Below, in pieces: positions 10,834 to 21,910 of a DNA stretch of 64,000 nt (position 1 is its first letter; every line of letters starts with the position of its first letter). The stretch comes from Rallus limicola (taxonomy: Eukaryota > Chordata > Aves > Gruiformes > Rallidae), in the NCBI GenBank assembly GCA_022605955.1, contig JAKCOZ010000326.1, positions 124,001 to 188,000 on the forward strand, written 5' to 3'. The translations under genes and the position numbers were made by a program. The notes under the pieces were generated by a model. The model was not told the origin of the DNA, searched no databases, and saw only the letters and a list, made by a program, of their open reading frames with translations.

Positions 10834-13633
10834 TTAGACAGCAGTAACTATTTGCACAGCTATTAACATTTTAGAACTTAACTAGGTATTTATAGCTTTC
10901 AAAAAGAAATTTTTTACCAAGGTTAGCCGAAGACCAGATTTTTCATTATTCAATAAAGGAAAGAATTTGAAATTCAGTAGCATCAATTACAAAGGGGTGG
11001 GACATCTTTTATGAAATGTCTAACTTCAGATTAGTCTAAATGGCTGAGCTATTATCTGTGTGCTTTTGAGCCCATGGCTACAAATCATTGCTTTCACTGT
11101 CACAGGCTAAAACAAAATGTTTCTTTCTTTCTTGGGCTGGTTTTTTTCCTCCTTCATTCCCATACTGCTTAAAAAGTACAGAGAGCATGGAAAGTGCTGA
11201 GAGATGATAAATCAGTAATAATAAACCCCTAAACGAAAAACCATTAAATTCAATAGGTGTCTGCTTCTGTCACCAGGTTTACTGACTTCTGTTGATCTGA
11301 GTTTAAATTTTGCACAAGACTATACTTAAATATAGGTAGAGATTTTCCTATATGAACACACTGATTTTAGCAAAATTCTAACACAGTCATTTTCCTTGAT
11401 TCCCTGATGAGTGCCAGGCACTTTTTCTTTCAGTTTGCCTTCAGAACTGCTCAGAAGTGTCCCAGAAGGCTGGCAGAATACAGAACAAAATGGCCCTTTG
11501 AGTCTTGCATGGCACCAAGTTAATGCATATTTTTATTTTCCTTTGTTTGAAGTTTCAGCTGTAGCCAATAATTGAAGAACCCTAAAATGTGAAATGGGAA
11601 CCTAGACCCACAGTCTCACCATTAAATCAGTAACAATGTTCTTCCAGCAGAGTGGCATCTGAAATGTCCCAATGCATTGCTTCCAGAGATGGTGTGATGA
11701 GGCATGCCATACACAACTAGCTATCAAATATTAAAAGCAATCATAGGAGTGACAAGATTGTTCAGCTAAACAGTTACAGTCAGTCTGGTAAGCAAGGGAT
11801 CCCTCTTTCCTTCCCAGTGAACTGTTAAAGGCTTACACTTTTTTTAAACCCCTCCAGTGTCTCTTCTGTTTGCAAAAAGTACTTGCATTAAAGCAAATCT
11901 AGAAAAACATAACTCCACTGGGAAGTAGAGCAGCCATGCAAAATCATTATCCTAACAGCCCTAAACACTCCAAACTAGACTGTTGTTTCATAACACGTTG
12001 ATCACAGCAAGGCTGAGTGGCATGTGCATGTGCTGTATATACATGGTACATTTGCTTATAAATGAAGTGGGAAAAACGGTCAGGGGGAAAATAAGCTGTT
12101 AGCTTCGCCCGTGGGAGAGCAGAGTTCAGGTTCTGATTTAACCACACAAACATCCACATGCTGGGGTGACAGCTTACTATCTCATACCTCACATTACTTT
12201 TGCAAAATTAGTATGATCATCCCCTATTCATAGCATTAGTATAAGAAAACAAGCCCTTTTTTTAGATTTCATTCACTGTAAGAAACCTAGTGATGTCCAA
12301 ATATATAGATCAACACTTCAAACTGAAAGCAACTTTAAATGTCTAAGTCCCAAATATTTAACATATATAAAAAGATTCAAAACCATGATAACAATTAGAT
12401 ACATTAACATTATGCCAGCATAAAATTAAATAATAATTAATTAAAATAAATACAATATAGTTCTTGCATTAGACAAACTTCACTTTATGAAATCTTCAGT
12501 GTTTTCACAACTCTTGTTCTGCTTTCCTTTTTTTAGTATTTAGCAATATTATTTCATGAGTACTTTACACTATGTTCAGTATTAATGGCATAATTAGCTG
12601 TGGAAAATATTTAGTTGTCGCCTTGTATTTATTTATGTTCCTGGGATCATGTAAAGTTCTGCTACATTAAAATTTAATTTGAAAGAAAAAGAATTTTATT
12701 CATTTTTCAGTGTAATGACCATTTCTGCTTGGTTTATATGAATGATAAAATATTGTCTGAACACACTTTTCCATTTGTTTTCCAGGCATTTATGTAAACT
12801 CCTAAAGAAAACACTGCAATGCTTTGTTGGCTGACTATTTGACAAAAGAATTGTAGATACATATTTTATTCTCAGCATCCTGTCAGAAATTTTTCACAGT
12901 CCCATTCATTTTTTACCACTTAATTTGTTAATCGATTGATCGATTGATTTGGGAATATTTTACATTGGGATTAACATTCACAGACACAAAAAACTTGTCT
13001 CTATGGTAAATCCAGGAAAATTGTATCAGAATGTAAAATGTTCTGGTGTTTTATAGATTTAGATTCAATCTGTCATGGGTTGGCAACTACTGAAAATAAT
13101 TCATTGCTTGGAACATAAATATTTTTGATCAAACCTTAAAACTCATTTGATTTGGTGTGATTATTCTTTCTATGTACAAAGAATATGTACCAAGATTGTG
13201 GGACCATTCTATGTGAAGGAAAACTGTCTTTATTGGATCACTTCTTCTGAAGAAATAATTTTCCAGTCTACAAGCAACAAAAATGTCTGCTGCTTCCGGC
13301 CTCAGAAACCAAATGTCCTTCAATGCTGTGGTGTTTAAGGACCTCAGATCTTTTGACCACATTTCTCATCATAGCACTTGGCTACTGCTCTAAAAAGGTC
13401 TTTAATTGTTAATTGCCAAAGTTGTACATTCCTTGTACAGCATTAATTTCAGACAGGGCTGGTGCCTGAGGTTTGTTTCATGGTGCAATATTATTGTAAG
13501 CAGCTCACAGTTTCCACTCTTTCCTGAGGTTGCACAGGATGATTGCTTGTGAGACTATATGGTTGCTCATGATAATAAGGCAGATAGACCTTTGGTTGTG
13601 TGCAATATGAGTGTTATGAACCCTAACTGATTG
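10834..13633. other. Unique AT-rich intergenic DNA
   Basis: No repeat family or gene was recognised across about 2.8 kb. A short GATTGATC-type repeat lies at 12932-12949 and a very AT-rich patch at 12360-12470. Open frames here are short and featureless. Confidence 0.5.
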
Positions 13634-13759
13634 GGCTTTGGGCATTCTGGTCTAGTGAAGGACATCTCTGCCCACAGCAGGGCAAGTGGGACTAGATGAT
13701 CTTTAATATCTCTTCCAGCTCAAGACATTCTGTGAGTCTATGATTCTGTTATTCTATGG
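13634..13759 (+). mobile_element. CR1 LINE 3' end
   Basis: The plus strand shows CTGGTCTAGTGAAGG, CTGCCCACAGCAGGGC, GGACTAGATGATCTTTAA and CTCTTCCAGCTC, then a degraded ATTCTGTG/ATTCTATG tail. This is the last ~125 bases of a diverged CR1. Nothing farther upstream is recognisable. Confidence 0.85.
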
Positions 13760-16744
13760 TTGTATTATGCTGTCTCTGTAATCCAGAATTTGCAGACCCA
13801 CAAGTCTCCAGCCCCAGCTTTTAAGTTTGGGTAATCTGGAGAAATTCAGTAAAGCTGCTGTGGTCCCCTTCATGTCACAGTCTGGATATATCCCACCCCA
13901 TAAATTCAAGTTTCAAGTCTGTAATACCAGACATCTGAGACCATGTGATTAGCTCTTCTATGCTACTTATTTCTTAAACTTACATGCAGCATTTTGTCAA
14001 TTATGCTACTAGCCTTGTTAAGGATTATTCAAAATTATATTGAGTTTAACTAAGCTTTGGTTTGAGCAAATTCCATACAGAGCAAAATAACAATGTTTAT
14101 GTCACCAAAAGGTCTTTGTACAGTTTTTAAACTTACACAATGACAAGTACTGAGAAGGATGTTAAACAGGACAATTGCATACCTCCATATGTTTTCTTCA
14201 CTTATTGCTTTTGCTAATAATACAGGTTTGTGTTCCATGTTCCCCTTTGTGTTGAACGTGTGATTGCATAAAAAAAAGACTTTTTAGTGAATAAAGAAAG
14301 GAGCTATTGTAAAACTGGGATGGAATCCAGCCATGATGGGCCAAGTTCTGTGATCAGATGTGCTTGTAGGTCTCCAACTGCTTTTCACTGTGTTCTGCAC
14401 ATAGACGACCAGGAGTGAAGCAGAGTCTCTCATATTTGGATTTTTTAGAGGAACAGGTTGTACATTGAGAATACTGGGACATGGACCAATGCAGAAGGCA
14501 ATCCAGAGCCTAAGAAAGCTGCCACTGTGCTAACTGAGCTGACTGAATTAAATCCCAAAGTCCTCAGCATCAGATGCTCAAGTGATTTCCACTTCCATCT
14601 GAATGTGTTCCAGATTTACCATGAGGTCTACCTTTTGGTTTTGGAAGCCCTCTTTCCCCTGTAGATTTGACTGTAGTAAAACAACTTGCATACACATAAA
14701 CATATGCAATTGAAAGGAAAAGAAAGGGACAGGGAAAAGGGGGGGGAGTGATGGGGACCAACAATTTGTTTACCAAATTCAAGTTGAACCATCTGTTGTT
14801 AATGATTAGATCTTCAGCTTCCAATTTTCATTTGAATGTTATTGCTCATTTCTAGCTGGGTACTGAAACGTCACTTAACCACTGCATGCAGGATTCTAAA
14901 TAAGAGACTATTTAGATTGGAAATCTGTTGGAGGAGGAAATTATGTTCCCTATTATACAGCAAAATACCTTTTCTAACACTGACACTTTCTGGTATTGTG
15001 TTGTTGAAATTTTAGGGAAGGAGACTCAAGGTCTGAGGCTGAAAAATGAATTCATCGGTGGTGCAAATTACATTTGGGCTAGAGGGGGTTTAGTGAATGT
15101 CAAGGGTCTAGGTTCTGACCTCAGGCACAGTGTTGTGAAACAAGAAGAAAATTTTAGTCATGGAGTATCTGTTCCAGATCCACAGCAAAGGAAGTCACTC
15201 AGCATCTTATCATGGAAGTTAAAGATGGTGCTTGCTGTACCACACTGTTAGAAGACATATTTTAAAATAAAACAACTCCTTGCACTTTGTTACTTGTTTT
15301 CATTGTTTTTGCCTTTTCTAATTCCTGTTGTAGATATAACATCAAAATAGATACTCTCTGTCTTGAACCTGGCTGGATGCTTGCTTTGGTGAGGAGAGAA
15401 GGAACAAATAAAACCAAATATACTGAAATCTCAGACTTTTATTCCCCATTTATAAACCTGAGAATGGCTATGCAGAGCTGCCCCAACAAACAGTGATCTT
15501 TTTATTTTACAAAAGGCCAATGTTGCTGCACTGGTATCATTTACTGTTAGACTATTTTTTTTCTTTTACTATAGTCCTTATATTCCATTCTCAAAGGCAA
15601 AGATATGCTACTAGTTCTATGGAAAAAAAAAGTCAGAAAATGTTTCTTAACAACATTTGTCGGTTTGTATTCCCTCTTTCTTTGACTGACTGTAAGAAAT
15701 TAAAAGATTGCCCATTCAATTACATTGAACACTTAAAATGATGATAAAAATATGAATACATATGTGCATAAAGATAGACAACACCCACCTCCCAGCCCAA
15801 AATCAAAGCTTTAAAGAACAATACTAAGCCTAGTATCATTGGGAATTGATTGTATAGAAGAATCATTGTGACAGCCCTGCACACAGTGATCTATGGGAGG
15901 AGATTTTGCTATGTTTGCTTTTGTTTGCTTGTTTGGTTGGAATTTTTTAGAGGGTAGGGGTTTTGTTTTGTGTTTTTCTCTTATTTGGTTGTTTCATTCT
16001 TTTTTTTCCCAAAAAGGGACTAGGTGGTATTTTTGACTTAATTCTTTTCTTAACCAAGTGCCCAGATGACTTAGAAAAGGACACCCATAGAAGAAAAACA
16101 GAGTATGATTTGGGCAGTGAAAAATCCTGTAGCAATATGAGGCTCTTCATCCTCTTCTTAAGTTGGAAATGAAAAAAAATCTTTGCCCAAGTACCCTTCT
16201 CCAAAGCACCTAAGTGACTTCTGTGTACACACATAAATCACACAGGTACTTTGGAGTCTAAATCCCACTGGGATCCTAAATGTTTATATGATTTATGAAA
16301 ATAGTACGTATGAGGCTGTGTTACTTAGGTAATTTAGAAAAAAATTGCTCCTCAAGGAAGAGCTGATCTGGTTGGTTTAGCAGTTATTTGTTTGCTTGGA
16401 AATCATATTTTGCTTATGGAATCTTTGTGCTCTTATGCTTGCAGGCTGTGACAGAGCTTTAATTTTCTATTTTTCATAGCTCGCATTCAGCATTTAGAAT
16501 TTGTCCTATTGATTGCAGGTAATTAAATTGTATTTGTTTGTTTTCATTACTAATGTGGTTCATGTGAGAATTTGATCCACAATCTCTATGATAAATATGA
16601 TAGTGTTTTATCTACACTGTACCTCAGTTTTAGCATCAAACAAATAGGACAGAGGACTCTTGGACAATTTTGTGCTTTGCACTGAAAAAGTGAAGTACTT
16701 TTACTGCCATTTGAAAAGATTAATCAGGTAAAGGTATGAAGCTG
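13760..16744. other. Unique intergenic DNA
   Basis: No gene or repeat family was recognised. A purine run with eight G lies at about 14714-14748, and a G/T-rich tract at 15910-16000. The 107-residue frame at 14928-15251 has no recognisable domain and is probably chance. The part at 16330-16560 is unique with homeobox-type AT motifs (TAATTA at 16521), possibly regulatory but not demonstrable. Confidence 0.45.
15906..16012 (+). repeat. T/G-rich low-complexity tract
   Basis: TTTG-rich sequence in two blocks (about 15906-15947 and 15959-16012), of the same style as tracts near 5019, 19165, 35230, 43740, 59310 and 61630. Confidence 0.7.
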
Positions 16745-16992
16745 AGAGAGGGGATGTTTAGGTTGGATGTTAGGAAGAGGTTCTTTACGGAGAGGGTAGT
16801 TGGGCACTCAAACAGGCTTCCTGCGGAAGTATCCACAGCACCGAGCTTGGTTGAATTCAAGAAGTGTCTGGACAACACACTTAGCCCCATGCTCTGACTT
16901 GACTGGCCCTGTGTGGAGCCAGGCATTGGACTCAACAATTCTTATGGGTCCCTTCCAACTCAGAATATTCTATGGTTGCTACATATTCTACT
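16745..16992 (+). mobile_element. CR1 LINE 3' end (different subfamily)
   Basis: The plus strand shows GGGGATGTTTAGGTTGGATG, AGGAAGAGGTTCTTTACGGA, GAATTCAAGAAGTGTCTGGA, TTGGACTCAACAATTC and TATGGGTCCCTTCCAACTCA, then an ATTCTATGG tail. The TCCAACTCAGAATATTC ending sets it apart from the CR1 copies at 8595 and 50571. Coding sequence is not intact. Confidence 0.85.
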
Positions 16993-17099
16993 ATTTTTAA
17001 CACACCTTGAAAAAAGAATAAGATACAGCAAATTATTGTTGAATCAAATGCACTTTCTGTAGCTCATGGGTGGCAAGAAGACATCACTGTAGAATGTTT

Positions 17100-17683
17100 T
17101 GTGTGCTGGTTTTGTCTGGAATAGAGTTAATTTGCTTCACAGTACCTAGTATGGGGGTTTGTTTTGATTTTGTGCTGAAAACAATGTTTAGGATGTTTTC
17201 AATACTGCTGAGTAGTGTTTACACAAAGCCAAGGCCTCTTCTGATCCTCACTCCATCCCACCAGCAAGTAGATGGGGATGTGCAAAGAGTCAGGAGGGGA
17301 CATAGCAGGGACAGTTGACCCCAGCTGACCAAAGGGATGTTTCATACTATATGGTGTCATGCTCATCATATCAAGCTGGGGGAAGAAGAATGAAGAGGGG
17401 GACATTTGGAGTGATGGTGTTTGTCTTCCCATGTTACCGTTACACATGATAAAGCCCTGCTTTCCTGGAGGTGACTGAACATCTGCTTGCCCATTGGAAG
17501 TGATGAATTCCTTGTCTTGCTTACCTCATGTGCATGGCTTTTACTTTACCTCTTAAACTCCCTTTATCTCAACCCATGAGTTTGATAACACTAACTTTTC
17601 TGGTTCTCTCCCCTATTCAGCCCAGGAGGAGTGAGTGAGCAGCCATGTGTTGCCTAGACACCAGCTGGGGTTAAACCATAACA
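17100..17683 (+). mobile_element. Solo LTR of an avian endogenous retrovirus, 584 bp
   Basis: Begins TGTGCTGGTTTTGTCTGGAA with an ATAGAGTTAATTT block. It passes through GACCAAAGGGATGTT, GGTGTTTGTCTTCCCATG, a TTTATCTCAACCCATGAG segment and GGAGGAGTGAGTGAGC, and ends GGGGTTAAACCATAACA. It starts TG and ends CA. The flanks do not give a clear 5-bp duplication (a weak 6-bp match, ATGTTT against AAGTTC, is imperfect), which suggests age. No internal retroviral sequence adjoins it. It belongs to the same family as 4081, 36775 and 63209. Confidence 0.85.
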
Positions 17684-19160
17684 AAGTTCTATGTCTATAT
17701 TAAAACAATGCGATGCAAAGCTGGGAAATGGAAGTTCTTATGGCTTCTCTGCAAAAGAAGCAACATAAAGATCAGAAGTATGACTCACATGTAACTAGTT
17801 AATAGATTAATGAACAGGATGTTTTCAATCCATCAAATGAATAAAAAATGTCTATGAACTTCACAAAAGATAAAAAAATTCTGGGAATGACCCCTATGGC
17901 ATTGTACTTTGAATACTATCCTCCTGGAAATGTATACATACGGTGCTTAAAAATGTGCATCTTGAACTGGAAATGTCATATTGGTTATAATTGGGGCTGA
18001 AGTCCTTTGTAACATATGAACACAATAATAAACCCACTCAAAATCCATCAGTAATTAGGTATACAGTGTAAGAATGATATTTGACAAGAGGATCCATGGT
18101 ATGTTGTACGACAAACAGATTAAATGAACAGCAGGGCAGTCATACCATGTGGTCTCTAGATTTGGGTACTTGGAAAGTTTTACTTGGCTATGGTGTTGGA
18201 ACAATACATAATGGTCTTCTGCCCTTGCCCTCAGCTGGTCAAGAATGCATTAGTCTAGTCCCTGCAAGAGTGAGACTGAGAACAGGGCCCAAAGCAGTTA
18301 CCTGTGACTAGCTGCACTGGTAAGTGCCATTAACATGTGGAGATACATGCAGCACTTGAAGAACAAGGTGTTGTGAGAATGATATATAGATAAAAAGATC
18401 TGGGGTAAAAAAAAACAGCTTCTGAATTTCCTTGTCTTTTAAGTGTGTAAAAACATCAGCTAAAAAATTCTCTACTTGTTAGAAAGCTTTAAAAAGGTCA
18501 TGACATGACCACTGACCTTCATCTGCTGACTGTGGCATTTTAGCTGAAACAATAGAAACACATGTTTTTAATTTTGAAGGACTTGAGCTCAATTTCAATA
18601 GATGTGTGCCCATGTGCACTGCTAGTAGATTAACACTGTGTGGATTGCAAACCAATGAGCAATATAGGTATCTTATCTCTCTGTCCCCTGTCCCTTATCT
18701 AAAGGATGATTTTAAAGATTTGAGAGTTCAATAAACTGTACCTGTCTTAGATTAAAACACATTTTAACAGAGAAACATTGTATTCCTACAGAAGATCTTA
18801 CTTGTGGTTTGGCTAAAATTTCCAGCTCTCAGAAGATGGGGCTTGAATGTAAATGTAATGGGTACCATCATGGCCAACACACTGGTGCTTCAATTGAGAT
18901 AGTCTCCAGTGCTATATTCAAAGAACAGCTCTGTGCTTTGGAGCAAGGACTACATAGTTGGGAGACATAATGTGCCTATGTTGTCTGTGAACTGAGAACA
19001 AGTGTGTTGTTGCACTGTATTCTACACATTTCTCAACACTGAGGTACACTTCTTGGCCTTGAGAAGAATAAAGTCTGTTTATAGCTTTTGCTCGGTGGAT
19101 TGTGAAATATCAGAAGTATGACCTCAGACTTTGGTATCTTTGGACCTAGACAGTATTTTT
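17684..19160. other. Unique intergenic DNA
   Basis: No repeat family or gene was recognised. The open frame at 18081-18311 (76 residues) has no recognisable features. Confidence 0.5.
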
Positions 19161-19164
19161 TACC

Positions 19165-19282
19165 ACTGTTGTGGTTTTGGTTTGTTTGCTTTGGTTTCTT
19201 TTTTTTTTTTTTTTTTTTTTTTTGTGTTGTTGGGGTTTTTTTGTTTGGTTGGTTTTTTTGTTTTGTTTTGTTTTTTTCCCCC
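19165..19282 (+). repeat. T/G-rich low-complexity tract with a long poly(T)
   Basis: TTTG-rich sequence enclosing a T run of about 25 bases starting near 19199. The frames that read through it on both strands are artefacts of composition. Confidence 0.85.
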
Positions 19283-19589
19283 AGATACAAAATAAAGTCA
19301 TTTGGAGAACTTAAGTGATTATTAAAATATTTTCAGTTCGGGCAGAGAAAAAGATGTATAGACTTGAAAAAAAAATCCTTAAATAAAATGAAAAAATACA
19401 TGGAAAAAAGTTTCATTCAGGACATTATATAATAAACCATATTCTTAATCTATCATGATTGTGATGAACTGCAACTGAGCAAAGCAAAATTGCTGAATCT
19501 TATAGCAATATTCACATAATATTTAAATTGTTCTTTACTGTGCTCTCTCCAACCTCTGCCTTGCCTAAGGCAAGAAATTGTGAAGGGAA

Positions 19590-20000
19590 ATAACTGGGCC
19601 AACTGACCCAAACTGATCAATGGGATATTCCATATTGTGTGCCAATGTGCTCGTCAATATATGTAAGAGAAAAGAGGATGATGGCATGGGGGTGAGGGGA
19701 GTGGGAGAAATGTTCATTTTCGAGACACTGGTCTTACAAAGCAACCATTGCACACACTGAGATGCTACTTCCCAGGATACAGCTGGGACTGTATTATGAG
19801 AAATGTTGAATAACTGCTCCTTTTTTTAAATCTTGCTCACTCATCATTCACCAGACATCATCACAGATCATGGGCGGCCCTTTCTTTCCTCTCTAAAGCC
19901 ACACCCTTCTTGAAGAAGATACTTTGTCTAATACAGAGTTTTTCCCAAGTCAGTGATGTTCTTTCTCCAAGGCAAGTTCCTTGTTGATGAACGAGGGTGT
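19590..20000 (+). mobile_element. Diverged avian ERV LTR fragment
   Basis: Starts with the same TGACCCAAACTGATCAATGG / GATATTCCAT motif that occurs in the U3 region of the 17100 and 63209 LTRs. It continues through CAGGATACAGCTGGGACTG, GCTCACTCATC and CTTCTTGAAGAAGATAC-like segments that I associate with LTR sequence. Neither terminus can be placed, so the boundaries are approximate. It is more eroded than the other LTRs here. Confidence 0.5.
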
Positions 20001-20224
20001 GAAGGCATCTAGATTCTAGGTGCTTTAATTACCTACTTATCTAAATGTTATTGCACCTACGGACAGTAGATGTATTTTGACTGCATTCTATCACCACTAT
20101 CAAATTAACTTCGGCAAAAGCCAATTAACTACTGTAAATTATTCCACTTCAATTAAAAGAAACAGAAATGGTGAAGGACTTTAATATATTAATATTAATC
20201 CACAGACTTATGAGGCACCACAAA

Positions 20225-20255
20225 GAAAAGTTAAATTCTTTTTTTTTTTTTTTGT
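20225..20255 (+). repeat. Poly(T) run
   Basis: Simple T run of about 16 bases within unique AT-rich DNA. Confidence 0.8.
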
Positions 20256-20309
20256 AAGAAATGAGAAATTATCTGAAAGGAATGTAATAAAAAATAAGGA
20301 TCAGGGTAA

Positions 20310-20400
20310 GTGTCATTATCATTTTAACTTAATTTGTCAACAGAGTAATATATCTAGCTATATTACTCAGTTGACAAATCAATTACAGTTATAATGAAAC
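20310..20400. repeat. Imperfect palindrome with 21-bp near-perfect arms
   Basis: Arms at 20332-20352 and 20359-20379 are reverse complements with one mismatch, around a 6-base loop (TCTAGC). Pairing resumes outward with small gaps (TAACTT against the complement of ACAGTTA, and CATTAT against ATAATG), giving arms of about 40 bases. It could be a relic of a palindromic DNA transposon, a cruciform-forming site or a hairpin RNA precursor. The sequence does not decide between them. Confidence 0.8.
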
Positions 20401-20621
20401 TTTATATGATTTTACTTTTATTTAATTAGTTGCATCAATATGGTTTGTTTCTAATTTCAGTTGCACATGAATGCTTCAAAGTATAAATGATGGAATAAGG
20501 TTAATTATAAGCCCTCAAAACATACATCTTTTAGAAACAAAAAGAAATTTACAGTGGAAAACACTATAAGTAATGCAAGCTGCAAGATGGTTTGTTAAGC
20601 TGGCTAGAGGCCGTTTTCTTA

Positions 20622-20664
20622 AATAATAATAACAATAATAATAATAAGAAGAACAACAATAATC
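20622..20664 (+). repeat. (AAT)n microsatellite
   Basis: Imperfect AAT trinucleotide array with AAC and AAG variants. Confidence 0.9.
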
Positions 20665-20739
20665 CATGTCTTTGTCACAAGCTATTTGAATTTTACAGAA
20701 CCATCTCACATAATAGATGTGAAACTATTCCCCCACTTT

Positions 20740-20760
20740 TCTTTTTTTTTTTTTTTTTCT
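20740..20760 (+). repeat. Poly(T) run
   Basis: Simple T run interrupted by C. A second T-rich run lies at about 20951-20976. Confidence 0.85.
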
Positions 20761-21245
20761 TGAAATCTCTTTGCTCCCAAGGGTAACACATTTTATACTC
20801 CACAAGGGAATGCAACTCCAACATGAAGATAGTGAGTCATCTAAAAAAGTGTTATCCGGTTCACTGGTGCTAAATACATTTGATGCATTATGCATAGAGG
20901 GGGGGAGTGGCAATTTAAGAGAAATTTACACTATGCTATTTTATGTATTTCTTTTTCTTTCTTTTTTTTTTTTTTAAACACTGTTCAGTAGACATGTTAC
21001 AATCTTAGCAACTGCTGCATCAAACGACGATTATACTAACATTAAGCTATACATCACCTCCTTAAACAGATACTGAGAATTACATTTCTATGGTGCTACA
21101 CAGAGCTTTTAAAGTAGGCTGTTGCAATTATGTCACACAATTACCTAAGTGGCCCCGATTCAGGAATGTATTAAACATGCTTAAAATTAAATTAAAGCTT
21201 GTGCCTAAAAACTTTCCCATATGAAGAAGGAAAGAAGGTGTCCTT

Positions 21246-21568
21246 TACTTTTCTCTTTTCTCTTTTCTCTTTTCTCTTTTCTTTTCTTTTTTCTTTTCTT
21301 TTTCTTTTCTTTTCTTTTCTTTTCTTTTCTTTTCTTTTCTTTTCTTTTCTTTTCTTTTCTTTTCTTTTCTTTTCTTTTCTTTTCTTTTCTTTTCTTTTCT
21401 TTTCTTTTCTTTTCTTTTCTTTTCTTTTCTTTTCTTTTCTTTTCTTTTCTTTTCTTTTCTTTTCTTTCCTTTCCTTTCCTTTCCTTTCCTTTCCTTTCCT
21501 TTCCTTTCCTTTCCTTTCCTTTCCTTGTCCCTGTCCCTGTCCCTCTCTTTTCTTCTCTTTTCTTTTCC
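21246..21568 (+). repeat. Compound polypyrimidine microsatellite (CTTTT)n-(CCTTT)n-(CCCTGT)n
   Basis: One strand is almost purely pyrimidine for about 320 bases. The order is: irregular TCTTTT units to about 21285, (CTTTT)n to about 21465, (CCTTT)n at about 21466-21525, three CCCTGT-like hexamers to about 21547, then mixed CT. The 131- and 142-residue frames reading SFLFF repeats are artefacts. Such mirror-symmetric tracts can form triplex DNA. Confidence 0.95.
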
Positions 21569-21723
21569 TGTTACGTAAGAAATTGTTGTGTTAAATCAAT
21601 AGTTACTTTATCCAGGTATTCACTGTCATCTCCAGTAAAACCCGTCTGAAGCCACAGACAGACATCATCCTTTTCAATTAAAACCCGAACAGCCATCACT
21701 GTATTCCTGTCATTATCATTTAA

Positions 21724-21807
21724 CCATAGAATGGTTTGGGTCAGAAGAAACCTCAAAAATAATCTATTTCCAGACCCTCAGCCATGGGCAAAGACACCTT
21801 CCACATA
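21724..21807 (-). mobile_element. CR1 LINE 3' end (minus)
   Basis: CCATAGAATGGTTTGGGTC, a diverged CAGACCCTCAGCCATGGGCA and GACACCTTCCAC follow the antisense order of a CR1 3' tail. Only about 84 bases are recognisable. Confidence 0.85.
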
Positions 21808-21810
21808 AGT

Positions 21811-21910
21811 TCATAAAATCATGGAATCCTTTGGGTTGGAAGAGACTTCTAAAACTCATCTAGTCCTACATCTTTGCAATGAGAAGGGACATCTTCAACT
21901 AGATCAGGGA
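21811..21910 (-). mobile_element. Second CR1 LINE 3' end (minus), directly adjacent
   Basis: ATAAAATCATGGAATCCTTT, GGGTTGGAAGAGACTTCTAA and ACTCATCTAGTCC form a second CR1 3' terminus three bases beyond the first and in the same orientation. Two CR1 3' ends in tandem require two insertions, the second close to or within the first. Confidence 0.85.

Noticed and set aside
21199..21649. Long plus-strand frames reading phenylalanine, leucine and serine repeats
   Set aside because: They are translations of the (CTTTT)n/(CCTTT)n microsatellite.
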